From the NCBI RefSeq assembly GCF_001310085.1, contig NZ_CP012643.1, positions 3,455,501 to 3,519,500 of the forward strand: a DNA stretch of 64,000 nucleotides, in the 5' to 3' direction. The position numbers were made by a program, and so were the translations under genes. The notes below the pieces were generated by a model. The model had not been told where the DNA came from. It was given only the letters and a program-made list of their open reading frames with translations, and made no database searches. The stretch comes from Rufibacter tibetensis (lineage in GTDB: Bacteria > Bacteroidota > Bacteroidia > Cytophagales > Hymenobacteraceae). Below, in pieces: positions 9,976 to 19,529 of this stretch. Each line of letters opens with the position of its first letter. Positions within the stretch are counted from its first letter, which is position 1.

Positions 9976-10908
9976 TTAAACTTTGGATGGAGAGGTGGCT
10001 AATAACCTTTTAGAATACTGAACAACAGCTTGTGGTAAGATGTGGGTGATTCGGTAAACTAAAGGGTGGTGATAGGGGAGCAACGCTCTCTTTAATAACT
10101 TAAGTACCTCTTTATTTTGTAATCCCTGCTTCTTCATGTATGCTTGCAGCCACTCTAAAAAATATTTCCTAACTACATGATAATGACCTTTCTCTTTAAC
10201 CCAATAAACAGTAGAATCAGGGCGCTGGCGGTAGAGGTTATTACAGGCAGAGGATATATATACTGTGCAGTTTAGGTAAATCTTGCAAAGGAATGCCTGA
10301 TCCTCATAAAGTTGGTATTGCTTAATGAAAGATTCCTCAAAGCCCCCAACTTTTAATATGGCTGATTTTTTTACTAACAAAGCACTAGGGCAGGGGGCGT
10401 CACCTTTTTCTAAAGGATATAGGTTGAGCATCAATTGACCGGGACCATATACTTTATCAGGTTGAACTCCTACCGGAATCAGAATGTCCTCCTTGGATGG
10501 ATCGCACCAACTGAACCAGTAAAGGGAAGCTTCGGCCACCATCTCAATGGAAGGATCAGATTTAAATACAGCCGTTTGTATAGAGAGTTTCTGAGGCAAC
10601 CATGTGTCATCTGCATCTAAAAGTGCTATAAGAGCACCCTTTGACTTTTCAACTCCTAGATTTCTGCTTACAGTAGCTCCTTTATTTATATGCCCTTCAT
10701 GTTCTATGTAAAAAATCTTATCCGGGTACTTTGCCGCATAATCTTTAGCTATCAATGTGCTTCCATTTGTGGAGCCATCATCCACCAAAAGCAATTCCCA
10801 ATCTGTAAAGTCTTGCTGAAGGACACTCTCAATAGCCTCGCTCAGGTACTTCTCCTCATTCATAAATGGGATAATAACAGACACAAGAGGAAAAGAAGCA
10901 ATACTCAT
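9976..10908 (-). CDS. Glycosyltransferase family 2
   Basis: This 310-residue GT2 enzyme carries VSVIIPFMNEE (9-19), VDDGS (42-46) and DADD (98-101), the nucleotide and divalent-metal sites of the GT-A fold. The C-terminal 80 residues are basic with aromatic residues. It lies 24 bp after the polysaccharide deacetylase and should be co-transcribed with it. Its likely job is adding one sugar to the lipid-linked surface glycan that the ABC exporter of the cluster moves across the inner membrane. The exact sugar is unknown. Confidence 0.92.
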   Translation of the reverse strand: MSIASFPLVSVIIPFMNEEKYLSEAIESVLQQDFTDWELLLVDDGSTNGSTLIAKDYAAKYPDKIFYIEHEGHINKGATVSRNLGVEKSKGALIALLDADDTWLPQKLSIQTAVFKSDPSIEMVAEASLYWFSWCDPSKEDILIPVGVQPDKVYGPGQLMLNLYPLEKGDAPCPSALLVKKSAILKVGGFEESFIKQYQLYEDQAFLCKIYLNCTVYISSACNNLYRQRPDSTVYWVKEKGHYHVVRKYFLEWLQAYMKKQGLQNKEVLKLLKRALLPYHHPLVYRITHILPQAVVQYSKRLLATSPSKV

Positions 10909-10932
10909 AAGCTTGGATTTAATTACTTAAAA

Positions 10933-11934
10933 TCACCATTGGTTAAATATGGAACTGGACTCATGAAAAGGTAAATTCTTAACCTGGTACCTGCCCAATC
11001 GGTATTGGTGCGCTTGTTTGTTTATAGGTCGCTCTTCAGTAGTAAAGGCGGCTTTGAAATTTAAACTGGCTACTGAGTTCAAGGTGTCTTCATTGTAATT
11101 TCCGTAAGGATAAGCTATCAAATTAGCTTCCTGGCCAGTTATCTCTTGCAGGCACTTCCTATTCTCAAATATTTCCTGTTTTTGAAAGGCAACATCATGG
11201 AAGGCCAAAGCCGGGTGAGTGACGGTGTGTGTGCCAATCTCTAGTAGATTGCTTCCCAAGTTCTTCAGCTGATCAACTGACATGCTTTTAAGTTCAGGAT
11301 GTGTCACAACATGACCTGCCCACTCTCTGATTAATTTCATTCTTGCCTGCTGCTCTTGATAGGGAAGAGGCTTAAGCTGTTGCCAAAGAGAATAATATAA
11401 GTGAGCCCGCAAAGTAGGCGGTTCTACCTCACATGCTTTCCAGGTGGTATGTTTTAGCCGTAATTCAGGACTTAGAAAGCTTTCTTCCTTTAGGTCGGTT
11501 TTGCCGCCGTTTTCGTAAAAAGGCAGGGAAAACACTTGAGGCAACATTTCTGCAAATAGAATCAACTGTTCAAGTTCATCCCACCAAAAGGGTGTTTCTT
11601 GTCCAATATTCCCGGAGGCAATAAAGAAGGTAGCAGGTAAGCCGTACTTCTCCAAAAGTGGTTTAGCTGTCACATAATTGTCAACATACCCGTCATCAAA
11701 AGTAATAGAGACAGTTTTCCTTTTAATCTTTTTGCGGGCTACTACTTCTGCCAACTCACTTAATGGAATAACATTGAAGTGTCTCTTCAGAAAAGTAAGC
11801 TGTTGCTCAAAGTTGCTGGGGCTTACTGCAATATCCCAAATATCAGATTCCGGAGTAGCGATACGATGGTACATGAGCACTACCGCCCTGTTTACTAAAA
11901 ACTTTTGATATAGGTAGTGTAACCTTGCTTTCAA
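10933..11934 (-). CDS. Polysaccharide deacetylase (NodB family, CE4)
   Basis: The 333-residue protein has the CE4 signature: SITFDDGY (76-83, catalytic base and metal Asp), a His pair in HTVTHPAL (metal ligands, about 236-243) and a late YPYGNYN segment. Members remove N- or O-acetyl groups from glycans. There is no clear signal peptide, which suggests action on a cytoplasmic lipid-linked intermediate or membrane association through the basic N-terminus. The start overlaps the end of the GT2-methyltransferase gene by 4 bp (ATGA arrangement), so translation of the two is probably coupled. A role in trimming or modifying the exported glycan is inferred from this context. Confidence 0.88.
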   Translation of the reverse strand: MKARLHYLYQKFLVNRAVVLMYHRIATPESDIWDIAVSPSNFEQQLTFLKRHFNVIPLSELAEVVARKKIKRKTVSITFDDGYVDNYVTAKPLLEKYGLPATFFIASGNIGQETPFWWDELEQLILFAEMLPQVFSLPFYENGGKTDLKEESFLSPELRLKHTTWKACEVEPPTLRAHLYYSLWQQLKPLPYQEQQARMKLIREWAGHVVTHPELKSMSVDQLKNLGSNLLEIGTHTVTHPALAFHDVAFQKQEIFENRKCLQEITGQEANLIAYPYGNYNEDTLNSVASLNFKAAFTTEERPINKQAHQYRLGRYQVKNLPFHESSSIFNQW

Positions 11935-13598
11935 GAATGAGAGGCTTTAATGGCTTTCACTGTATTGATAACTTGATATTGGGGGTCATACAGATCAAAA
12001 TCAGCTTGGGAAAGCTCTGGTTTGCCCATGCCATACAGAAAAGCAGATGCTACAAACACATTACCGTGGGAGCCTACTTCCACCTGCCCAGATGGGAAGG
12101 TGTCGGCCATGATTCTCTTCAGAACCTTGTCCGTGAAAGCCCAGTACCAAGTTTCGCCCCATTCATCTTTGTCAATAGAAGTGATGTAAGGGACTGTGAG
12201 TAATAAAGCTCCGCCTGGCTTCAAAATGCGGTGGCAGGTTTCTAAGGCACCTTTGAAATCATAGATAAGGTGCAAGGTTTGAGTTAAGACAATACAATCA
12301 AAACTATTGTCTTGTATCTGGGGAGCAGCGCTGATGTCTCCAATAATGGTGGCAATAGGGTTTTTGTCATTCACATGGAGTATGTCACTTTTAGTGACAT
12401 TTTTGCCTCCATACTGCATGGTGTATTCATTGTCTCCAATCTCTAAAACCCTTCCTTTAATAGCAGCTGCCTCTTTTTGTAAGAAGTTTTCAATGTAGTA
12501 TCTATCTACTGGACCTCCCCGGTCATACCCAAATTCTCTACTGAAAGGAGAAGTACGACCAAAATCCCCTAAAGCAACATGGCCTACTGCCGGTAAGTGG
12601 TTTTGGTATAGGCCAACTTTATGTAACCATCTAAGCCCAAAAGAAGGTGTTGTCTTTTTTATAAGTGTTTTGATCATAGCCGCTTTTTTAAGGTAATGCT
12701 TAAACAATAAAGTTGGTTGGTGCCGAAGGAATGTCAATTGGTCTTGTAGAAGAGGTGCAGTGCCTTCTGAAATTCTTTTATCCCATAGTTGGTGACAGTA
12801 GTACTCTTTCCATATCTGTTTTCCCCTGGTGAAAGCAGCACGTTCTGGGGCAGAGGTTAGCACATTTTGTTGCCGGTCCAGCACCATCAATACAGAGGAC
12901 AACATTTTAGGAATGTTCCCGGACATATTGGACGAATGAAGCCTATAGGCCGCTATTTTCTGGGTATGATGGGCAATAGGATACTTGCGTGCTATATTCA
13001 GATACAAATCATAGTCTTCACAAGTCCGAAGGGAAGTATTGTAAAGAAATTCATCAAAAACCCACCGGTTGTACATGACAGTGGCATGCATGCCAATGTA
13101 GTTTCCCTGCAGTAGCTGCTGATAATGATTAGAAGGCACTTCCCAAATTTCTTCTTTAGAAAACCCTTCTCGTTCAAATACCTTATCGTGCGCTCCAGAC
13201 ACAAACGCCAATTCTGAGTTTTGTTTTAAGTATGCTGCGTTAATGGAAATGGCTCCTGGGAGCAGCCAGTCATCGGCATCTAAAAAAACGAGAAACTGCC
13301 CTTTTGCATGTTTGATTCCGGTATTTCTGGCGGCGGAAAGTCCTTGATTTTCCTGGTGGATGTAAATTATCCCCTCTATTGCTTGGGCTATTTGACGTGT
13401 ATTGTCTTTAGAACCATCATCTACCACAATAATTTCAATAGCCGGATAATCTTGTCTCCAAATGCTCTCAAAAGCTTCAAGAAGGTAATTACCATGGTTA
13501 TAGCAGGGAATCACAACAGAAACCAAGGGCATAGCTGCCTGAGGCTGCTCAGAAGAACTGCTTTTTGACTCTGGTTTTGGTTGCAATGTTATTGCCAT
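11931..13598 (-). CDS. GT2 glycosyltransferase fused to SAM-dependent methyltransferase
   Basis: This 555-residue protein joins two enzymes. Residues about 24-300 form a GT2 domain (VSVVIPCYN, VVDDGS, LDADD at 106-110). Residues about 380-545 form a class I methyltransferase-like domain: GRVLEIGDN (SAM motif I), then FDCIVLTQTLHLIYD (motif IV region) and LKPGGALLLTVP. A linker of about 80 residues contains a conserved-looking stretch, FGYDRGGPVDRYYIENFL, which commonly precedes such methyltransferase domains. The fusion suggests that a sugar is added and that the same or a neighbouring sugar is methylated, possibly as a cap that ends chain growth. That role is inferred. It overlaps the downstream deacetylase by 4 bp. 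Confidence 0.9.
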   Translation of the reverse strand: MAITLQPKPESKSSSSEQPQAAMPLVSVVIPCYNHGNYLLEAFESIWRQDYPAIEIIVVDDGSKDNTRQIAQAIEGIIYIHQENQGLSAARNTGIKHAKGQFLVFLDADDWLLPGAISINAAYLKQNSELAFVSGAHDKVFEREGFSKEEIWEVPSNHYQQLLQGNYIGMHATVMYNRWVFDEFLYNTSLRTCEDYDLYLNIARKYPIAHHTQKIAAYRLHSSNMSGNIPKMLSSVLMVLDRQQNVLTSAPERAAFTRGKQIWKEYYCHQLWDKRISEGTAPLLQDQLTFLRHQPTLLFKHYLKKAAMIKTLIKKTTPSFGLRWLHKVGLYQNHLPAVGHVALGDFGRTSPFSREFGYDRGGPVDRYYIENFLQKEAAAIKGRVLEIGDNEYTMQYGGKNVTKSDILHVNDKNPIATIIGDISAAPQIQDNSFDCIVLTQTLHLIYDFKGALETCHRILKPGGALLLTVPYITSIDKDEWGETWYWAFTDKVLKRIMADTFPSGQVEVGSHGNVFVASAFLYGMGKPELSQADFDLYDPQYQVINTVKAIKASHS

Positions 13599-13625
13599 AA
13601 GGAAGATGATGCAGGTTATCCTTTT

Positions 13626-14948
13626 CTAATTTGTAACCACTTCAGCTGTGGTAAGCTTTCTTTTTGCGGAAGCAGTCTGATTACGGGGTATAGAAGAATG
13701 CTTTCCATTTCTGAGGTAAAAGGCTAATCCAGATATTATTCCCTTCATCTCTGCCCATATGGTCCTGCTGCGTCCCCGGAATCTTGGAAACCCTCTTGCC
13801 ACAAGCAAAAAATAAAATTTAGGGTAAACCTGTAGTAGGAGCCTTTTGTAGTCTGCCTGAGGATTTAGTTTTTGTTGCAAAAGAGCGGCGGCGATAAACC
13901 CCCGCATGTAAAAGAAAATCTGCTTCTTTAAACCACTGAGTTCCTTTCTATGCTCATGGTACACGACCGCTCTTGGGTTGTAGTAGATGGTTAAGCCATC
14001 AGCAAGAATCCGGTACCACATTTCTGAATCTCCGTTACAGCCCGCAGCCCCTACATCCAATAGTTCATCAAAGTACCCCACTTTCTCAAACACAGACTTT
14101 CTGAAAGCCATGTTTGCACCAGCTCCTATTTCCCAAACCGGAGGGCCGTGATGAAGATTTGAACTAAAGAAGTTTGAATCATAAACTTTGTCTTCATAGC
14201 CTCTGTTGAAGCTCCAATGTTGCTCAAAAATCTGTTGAGCCTCGGTGTTAAGCTCTGAAGCTATAACCAAGCCAGTCATGGCAGCAATATTGGGGTTCTG
14301 AAACGTTTTCCAAACCTGATGTACCCATAAAGGGTGCACTTCTACATCATCATCCACAAAAGCCACTATGGGTGAAGTGGCTTTCATGATACCGGTGTTG
14401 CGGGCTATATCTAATCCGGGGCGGGGTTCTTTTACATAAAGTACTTCTTTAAAAAGCTCCACGACTCTGTGGCTGCTGTCATCAGAAGGTGCATTGTCTA
14501 TTACAATTATCTCAACCGGGACACATTTAAGTTCCTGGAGCATTACAAGACAACGCTGTAAGTGGGAAGCCCTGTTGCGTGTGCAGATGACTACAGAGAT
14601 ATCTACTCTATTGGGGATGGTTTGAGAGTGATGGGCCTGCAGAATTGCTTGCATCCATACTGCCCAATCTTCTGGCTTTTGGTTCACTATCCATTGCTGC
14701 CAATCAACCATATAGTTTGAAGAATTAGCATACTGATTTACAGCAGGCTCAATGGCCTTAGCTAATTTTTGCAGATATTCTGTGAGGGGTAGTTCTTGAT
14801 CAGGTTCTAAAAACACATGCCCTAACGCTATCTGATCCCACCAAAACACAAGATAGTTACCCTGTTGCTCTGTCTTAAGCTTAGGAAGGGTAAGCAGTTG
14901 CTTGTCCAGATAGACGTGCGAAATATGGTATGGGGCATGTACTTCCAT
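13626..14948 (-). CDS. Glycosyltransferase family 2 with N-terminal extension
   Basis: I chose the ATG at 14948 (MEVHAPYHIS...), 13 bp after the wzt stop, rather than the longer frame from 15038 that would run into wzt. The 440-residue protein has an N-terminal region of about 115 residues that I do not recognise (LVFWWDQIALGHVFLEP), followed by a GT2 domain: DISVVICTRNRA (117-128), VIDNAPSDD (149-157), and the metal site VDDDVEV (198-204). The second half (GAGANMAFRKSVF, GDSEMWYRI) matches the acceptor-side motifs of GT2 enzymes in glycan clusters. It is co-directional with and tightly packed among the exporter and the GT2-methyltransferase. Confidence 0.88.
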   Translation of the reverse strand: MEVHAPYHISHVYLDKQLLTLPKLKTEQQGNYLVFWWDQIALGHVFLEPDQELPLTEYLQKLAKAIEPAVNQYANSSNYMVDWQQWIVNQKPEDWAVWMQAILQAHHSQTIPNRVDISVVICTRNRASHLQRCLVMLQELKCVPVEIIVIDNAPSDDSSHRVVELFKEVLYVKEPRPGLDIARNTGIMKATSPIVAFVDDDVEVHPLWVHQVWKTFQNPNIAAMTGLVIASELNTEAQQIFEQHWSFNRGYEDKVYDSNFFSSNLHHGPPVWEIGAGANMAFRKSVFEKVGYFDELLDVGAAGCNGDSEMWYRILADGLTIYYNPRAVVYHEHRKELSGLKKQIFFYMRGFIAAALLQQKLNPQADYKRLLLQVYPKFYFLLVARGFPRFRGRSRTIWAEMKGIISGLAFYLRNGKHSSIPRNQTASAKRKLTTAEVVTN

Positions 14949-14961
14949 GGCAGAACAATTG

Positions 14962-16254
14962 CTATTCCTGAATGACCAGTTCTTTTTGAGAAATATGGAA
15001 GGGGAATTTAGGACGTACGGCTCCCATCCATTTGCCAAACCATTTGATGTCGCCTCTGTAATCTTCTATCTCAAAGGAGAGGCATTCTTCGTAATAAAAA
15101 AGGTTTACAGAGGTGTCTTTTACTACAATGAGAGAGATGTAATAAGAACCGTCATTCAGGAAGTTGCCGGGTATAGTACATTCGCCTTCCACAATGCCTT
15201 TTTTGCACATGAAAGAAGGAGACGGGACATCAAAAATGCATTCGCCTCCATATGAAAAAAGGTGTAGGCCCACGCTCAGGTCTTGATCGTCTAACAGGTT
15301 CCAGAACTGAAACTTGACAGTAAGGGGAATTCTGATATCTAAAGGAGCATCTTCATCAGTAAACTGAGGTATCAACCTAATGCTTTTGAACCGGACAAAT
15401 TCATTGCCTGGAGCTTCCACCAAGTTGTTCCAGGTGTGGTGGAGTTGGAATTTTCTTATGCCTTTAATGTAGTTGTTGATTACAGTTGTGGCTGCTCCGG
15501 TCTCCATGAGTTTGCCCTTCTGTAACCAAAGCGCATGGTCACAAAGATTACTCACTGCCTGCATGCTGTGGCTTACAAACAGAATTGTACGGCCTTCGCT
15601 TCTTGAGACATCTTTTACTTTCCCCAAGCATTTCTTCTGAAATTCAGCATCGCCTACCGCAAGGACTTCATCTAAAATAAGGATATCTGGTTCCAGGTGG
15701 GCAGCTACTGCAAAAGCCAACCGAACGTACATGCCCGAGGAATACCTTTTTATTGGAGTATCCAAGAACTTTTCAATACCAGAAAAATCAACTATCTCGT
15801 CAAACCTGGCTTTAATCTCTCCCTTGCTCATACCCAGGATATAACCGCTCAGGAAGATGTTCTCCCGTCCGGTAAGTTCCTGGTTAAATCCAGTTCCAAC
15901 TTCCAAAAGGCTGCTTACTTTGCCTTTACCCCGCACCACGCCTTTAGTGGGTTTCACTATACGCGAAATGATCTTCAGTAAAGTTGATTTTCCAGCTCCG
16001 TTATTTCCAATAATGCCCCATACTTCCCCTTGTTTAACGTCAAATGAAATATCCTGTAAAGCCCAATACGCTTTTGGGCGGTCATTGCCGGAGACAGTTT
16101 CTCCGGAAGGATGCGGAATATGAAAAGGATCTTCTTTTTTGAGCACGGAGGTGGTCCACCAACGGCTAAAGTCCTGCCTCAGCGTTCCAGTGCCAATGGT
16201 ACCTAACTGGTATACCTTAGACAGATTTTCAACTTGAATGGCTACTTCTCCCAT
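14962..16254 (-). CDS. wzt: ABC transporter ATP-binding subunit for polysaccharide export (Wzt-like)
   Basis: This 430-residue subunit drives export of a lipid-linked polysaccharide. The N-terminal 250 residues form the ATPase: Walker A GNNGAGKS (83-90), signature YSSGMYVRLAF, Walker B ILILDEVLAVGD and the H-loop in LFVSHS. The C-terminal 150 residues form a beta-rich domain of the Wzt-C type (RFKSIRLIPQF... KFQFWNLLDDQDLSVGLHLF), which in studied systems recognises the modified end of the glycan. This fits the methyltransferase encoded two genes downstream. It starts 1 bp after the permease stop, so the pair is clearly one transcription unit. Confidence 0.92.
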   Translation of the reverse strand: MGEVAIQVENLSKVYQLGTIGTGTLRQDFSRWWTTSVLKKEDPFHIPHPSGETVSGNDRPKAYWALQDISFDVKQGEVWGIIGNNGAGKSTLLKIISRIVKPTKGVVRGKGKVSSLLEVGTGFNQELTGRENIFLSGYILGMSKGEIKARFDEIVDFSGIEKFLDTPIKRYSSGMYVRLAFAVAAHLEPDILILDEVLAVGDAEFQKKCLGKVKDVSRSEGRTILFVSHSMQAVSNLCDHALWLQKGKLMETGAATTVINNYIKGIRKFQLHHTWNNLVEAPGNEFVRFKSIRLIPQFTDEDAPLDIRIPLTVKFQFWNLLDDQDLSVGLHLFSYGGECIFDVPSPSFMCKKGIVEGECTIPGNFLNDGSYYISLIVVKDTSVNLFYYEECLSFEIEDYRGDIKWFGKWMGAVRPKFPFHISQKELVIQE

Positions 16255-16255
16255 G

Positions 16256-17119
16256 TTAAACTACGTCTATTAGTTTGTCTCCTTGTTTGTTGAAGACAGA
16301 AATAGAGATGATTAAAAGTAATAAAGTTACCGCTATGCTATACCCAATGCTCCAACTGGAAGTCAATCCTTCTCCCAAGAGAGCTAACCGAAATAATTCG
16401 AAGTAGGAGGTGAGCGGATTGAATTGGACTATCCATCTGACCTTCTCTGGGACAAAGTTGACGGGGTATAGCACAGGGGTTAAAAACATAAGCAAACGTA
16501 CTCCAAAGGAGACCAGGTTAACTATGTCTCTGTACTTTGCTGTAATGACAGAAAAGATCAACCCTAGTGCCAACCCTGTGAGCCCTACTAATATTATTAT
16601 AAATGGTAAACTGATGGTCAGGTACGTAGTGGGAAGTTCATAACCCATGAAAACTACGTAGAAACCAAGCATGGCCAAAAGCATAGCAAACTGAATGCCA
16701 AAACGGAAAATTTGAGTTCCTAATTGAGAAAAGGGTATGACAAGCCGGGGGAAATACACTTTGTTGAAAATCTGGGCATTTTCCCTGAAAATAAATGAAG
16801 TGCCTATTAGAGTATCATGGAAGAAGTTCCAGATGACTATACCTGACAAGTAGAAAAGTACAGGCGGTAATTTACCTGTAGAAACCCCAATAAGTTTATT
16901 GAATACAAGTATGTAAGTAGCAAGGGTTAGTAATGGCTGTAATAAAAGCCATAAAGGACCCAGAACAGTTTGCTGGTAATTTAATAGAAAATCTTTGCGG
17001 ACTAGACTGGAAGATAAATGCCGATAGTGCCAAAGTTCTTTGACATTCAACCCCCAATAATGTGTTTTAGAATTGATTTCCCAATCCCAGTTGCCTTTGT
17101 TAACCGTATTATTAGGCAT
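16256..17119 (-). CDS. wzm: ABC-2 type permease for polysaccharide export (Wzm-like)
   Basis: The 287-residue integral membrane protein has about six hydrophobic segments. It has the hallmarks of the ABC-2 export permeases, including VRKDFLLNYQQTVLGPLWLL near residue 40 and the late motif LTPVLYPVNFVPEKVRWIVQ followed by NPLTSYFELFR. It forms the channel partner of the adjacent Wzt-like ATPase for moving an undecaprenyl-linked O-polysaccharide across the inner membrane. It is the first gene of the minus-strand cluster, and the promoter should lie in 17120-17430. Confidence 0.92.
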   Translation of the reverse strand: MPNNTVNKGNWDWEINSKTHYWGLNVKELWHYRHLSSSLVRKDFLLNYQQTVLGPLWLLLQPLLTLATYILVFNKLIGVSTGKLPPVLFYLSGIVIWNFFHDTLIGTSFIFRENAQIFNKVYFPRLVIPFSQLGTQIFRFGIQFAMLLAMLGFYVVFMGYELPTTYLTISLPFIIILVGLTGLALGLIFSVITAKYRDIVNLVSFGVRLLMFLTPVLYPVNFVPEKVRWIVQFNPLTSYFELFRLALLGEGLTSSWSIGYSIAVTLLLLIISISVFNKQGDKLIDVV

Positions 17120-17434
17120 AAGTATTCGGTAAAAGTATAATATGCATCAGTTAAGCTAACTTATATGCATCATTATATGAAAATTTTTGTTTAAAAATAG
17201 ATTATTTAATTATAAAGACCAAGCTTTAATGTCTGTTTCTTATGAAAGATTGGATAACAACTGCAATACTTCCCTTATTGTTAAAGTATGCATTACCCTA
17301 AAAAAGGGTATACCTCGCCCTAGTGACTCTTTAATAAAAAGAAGAGATTAAGGTAAATTGAATCACCTTAACAAGATGTTTAAATAAACTTGAGTAGCAG
17401 ATTCTCTCAAATCAGAAAGTAGGGTGGAGGTATA
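17120..17434. other. Intergenic region upstream of the glycan cluster
   Basis: This stretch of about 315 bp is AT-rich and separates the end of the receiver-protein gene from the start of the wzm-like gene. It must hold the cluster promoter, but I find no convincing match to the Bacteroidota -33/-7 pattern and no strong terminator hairpin. Confidence 0.5.
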
Positions 17435-17998
17435 TTATCTATTCTGCTTTTGAGTGTCTTCTTGAGGGGCGTCTTCAGTTTCAAAATTCTGATTTGCCTC
17501 TTTTGTAAGTTCTGCCACTTTTCTCTCCAGACTTTCCTTCGCCGCTTTCAACTCTTCCACCAGTTGCCTGTTTGCTTTGCGGGTGTTAAGTTCTATAATG
17601 GCATTCTCCATAATGCGTCTAAGGTTTTCCCTGTCCCAAGGTTTCATGATGTACCTGTACACTTTCCCGCTATTAATGGCCTCAAGCATTGACTCTGGGT
17701 CACTATAGCCAGTGAGGATCATCCTTATTATTTCAGGGTCATCTGGCAAACTTTTTAGAAAATGTACTCCAGACATTTTAGGCATGCGTTGATCTATGAT
17801 GACGATGGAGATGGGTTCTGAAGCAAGAATCTTCAGTCCCTCGTCACCAGACATTGCCGTGAAAACTTTGAAGAACTTTCTGAAAGTTGATTTAAAAACT
17901 ACAAGATTATCTTCCTCGTCATCTATGTATAAGATACTAGGCTTCTCAGTTCCTTCGGCCGGTGAAGTGTTATGCGGTGTAGGTGTGGTGTTATCCAT
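17435..17998 (-). CDS. Response regulator, receiver domain with C-terminal coiled coil
   Basis: The 187-residue protein has a single receiver domain (about 20-140). SILYIDDEEDN holds the acidic pocket, Asp69 in IVIIDQRMPKMSG is the phosphoacceptor, ILTGYSD supplies the conserved Thr, and the Lys is in YIMKPWD. The remaining 50 residues (LVEELKAAKESLERKVAELTK) are a predicted coiled coil with a polar tail and no DNA-binding or enzymatic output domain. The MKPW variant is common in receivers that work with phosphodiesterases or as separate relay modules. No cognate kinase is adjacent. The nearest is the propeller/PAS sensor 3.4 kb to the right. Confidence 0.9.
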   Translation of the reverse strand: MDNTTPTPHNTSPAEGTEKPSILYIDDEEDNLVVFKSTFRKFFKVFTAMSGDEGLKILASEPISIVIIDQRMPKMSGVHFLKSLPDDPEIIRMILTGYSDPESMLEAINSGKVYRYIMKPWDRENLRRIMENAIIELNTRKANRQLVEELKAAKESLERKVAELTKEANQNFETEDAPQEDTQKQNR

Positions 17999-18617
17999 GC
18001 CTTTTAAAGCGTTGAGTAGTTTGGTTAGTTCTGACGTTATTCTGGTAAAGGGCAGGTGCTAGTGTTGGGGGACCGAGCTCTTCTGCTAAAGCAAGGTTAT
18101 CTGGTGGCGAGGATCTTTGGTTAGCAATTGTCTATTGCATCATGTCTTTTCATGTAGCTATGCTGTTGAATAAACGTATCCTGGTGTATGGTTAGCATCT
18201 TCAATATACATTAGGTAAGGTTTGTAACTTACCCCTGAGTAGCATTCTGCAGCCCCACTTTAATGTTGTGCTGCATTACTAGTAACGTAAACATCTATCT
18301 AATATAGTAGATATTATATAAACAAACTTTAAAAAAATAATACTGTTGGTTAATAATCTGCAAGTTAGTATAAAATATATTCAATTTAAATTTTTTATTA
18401 GATTATAATGGTCTTCATATAGATCATCTTTGACAATTACGTGTCTTAGTTTACTTTAATGAATAATTCTTCAATTATTTTTTTAAATAACTGAGGTTCA
18501 ATCTGAAAACGTGTGAACAGAGAAAAAAAGTCAAGCCATCAAAAGAAAATCAGAGAACTGGTTTGACTTTACAGGTTGTAGGAAGTTCAAAAAAACTCCT
18601 TAAATATGGCAGAGTCA
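17999..18617. other. 620 bp non-coding, AT-rich
   Basis: The sequence upstream of the receiver-protein gene has no open frame worth reporting. The section 18290-18490 is very AT-rich and could hold the promoter of that gene. An imperfect hairpin near 18528-18572 is weak. I see nothing else here. Confidence 0.5.
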
Positions 18618-18663
18618 GAGGCGTCTCCTATAAATAGCCTTTATGGTTTATAGGAGACGCCTC
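18618..18663 (-). terminator. Terminator hairpin after the DUF2628-like gene
   Basis: A perfect 17-bp stem (arms 18618-18634 and 18647-18663) with a 12-nt loop lies about 40 bp beyond the stop codon of the minus-strand membrane protein gene at 18700-19215. There is no long U-tract, but stem strength and position fit transcription termination. Confidence 0.6.
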
Positions 18664-18699
18664 ATTAATACTTAGATTCTTTGGATGGCATTAGTTGTC

Positions 18700-19215
18700 T
18701 TACATAGACAAGCCAGTTTGATACACTAAGATAAGGAGTAGTATGAGTGCAGCAATAATGATATGCGGAATCAAGGTGATATTTCCTTCGGCGGTAAGTC
18801 TTGAAATAATTTCTGATTCTTGGTCTTCCTCTTCCAGCGCCTGCTCTACCTTGGCTTGCGCCTGTTTCAAGTAAAGCCAATTACCCAGAAAACCCACTAA
18901 TGTGCTCCAGAACAAAGTGGAGATATTGTTTAGCATTCTCGCGTCAGATTCTGAAATGCCATACTGCTGGATGGCCAAACTCAATAAGTACGATTCCACG
19001 GTCAAGGCAACCATTATAATGAGTCCTTGTTTATACATTCTCCGGTACAGCATCCAGAAAATCCCGAAGAAGAAGGCGGCAATGTTAAAAGTGATTTTTC
19101 GGCCTTCTCTGTACTGTTCCAATTTCTGTAAGTAGTACTCGGCATCATTCCCGAAATAAGCCCTGTAATACTCTTCGTGGTCTTCCTGCTCTGGCGTTTC
19201 GGTGTCTGGTAACAT
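18700..19215 (-). CDS. DUF2628-like membrane protein
   Basis: The 171-residue protein has a soluble N-terminal part (YYRAYFGNDAEYYLQKLEQY), then FNIAAFFFGIFWMLYRRMYK, the hallmark entry of DUF2628-type small membrane proteins. Two more hydrophobic segments follow, then a charged coiled-coil-like linker (KQAQAKVEQALEEEDQ) and a final membrane span. The function of the family is not known to me. It stands alone between a terminator on one side and a divergent gene on the other. A TACCTTTG box (minus strand, 19251-19258) lies 36 bp upstream and is a good -7 candidate. Confidence 0.75.
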   Translation of the reverse strand: MLPDTETPEQEDHEEYYRAYFGNDAEYYLQKLEQYREGRKITFNIAAFFFGIFWMLYRRMYKQGLIIMVALTVESYLLSLAIQQYGISESDARMLNNISTLFWSTLVGFLGNWLYLKQAQAKVEQALEEEDQESEIISRLTAEGNITLIPHIIIAALILLLILVYQTGLSM

Positions 19216-19529
19216 ACTTGCTCGGTTCTGGTGATTTTATAGGTGATGGACAAAGGTAGTTAGACCTAAATGGATTTAGGTTATACGTTTCGGTACGTTC
19301 ACCTGGCTTTTGTAAGCAGTTTATGAGCAGATTTTTGAAAAAAGGTAGTAAACTAAAATTTGGATTAGGTATTTATAATAACCTTGAAATGCGAACACGG
19401 CATGAGGGTCGTTGAACAAGTCAAGCATCTGTCCAGCAACGCACTTTTGCCATTTATTTCTCAAAATGTGCGGTAAATACGATTGCTCCCAATCAGGCTG
19501 CGTACAAGAGGCCGAACCAAGTTTGTGTC
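19216..19529. promoter_or_regulatory. Divergent intergenic region with a -7 box for the leftward gene
   Basis: This 314-bp spacer separates two divergently read genes. On the minus strand a perfect TACCTTTG (19251-19258) matches the Bacteroidota -7 element TAnnTTTG at a sensible distance from the ATG at 19215. I see no equally good element for the rightward gene. Confidence 0.45.
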
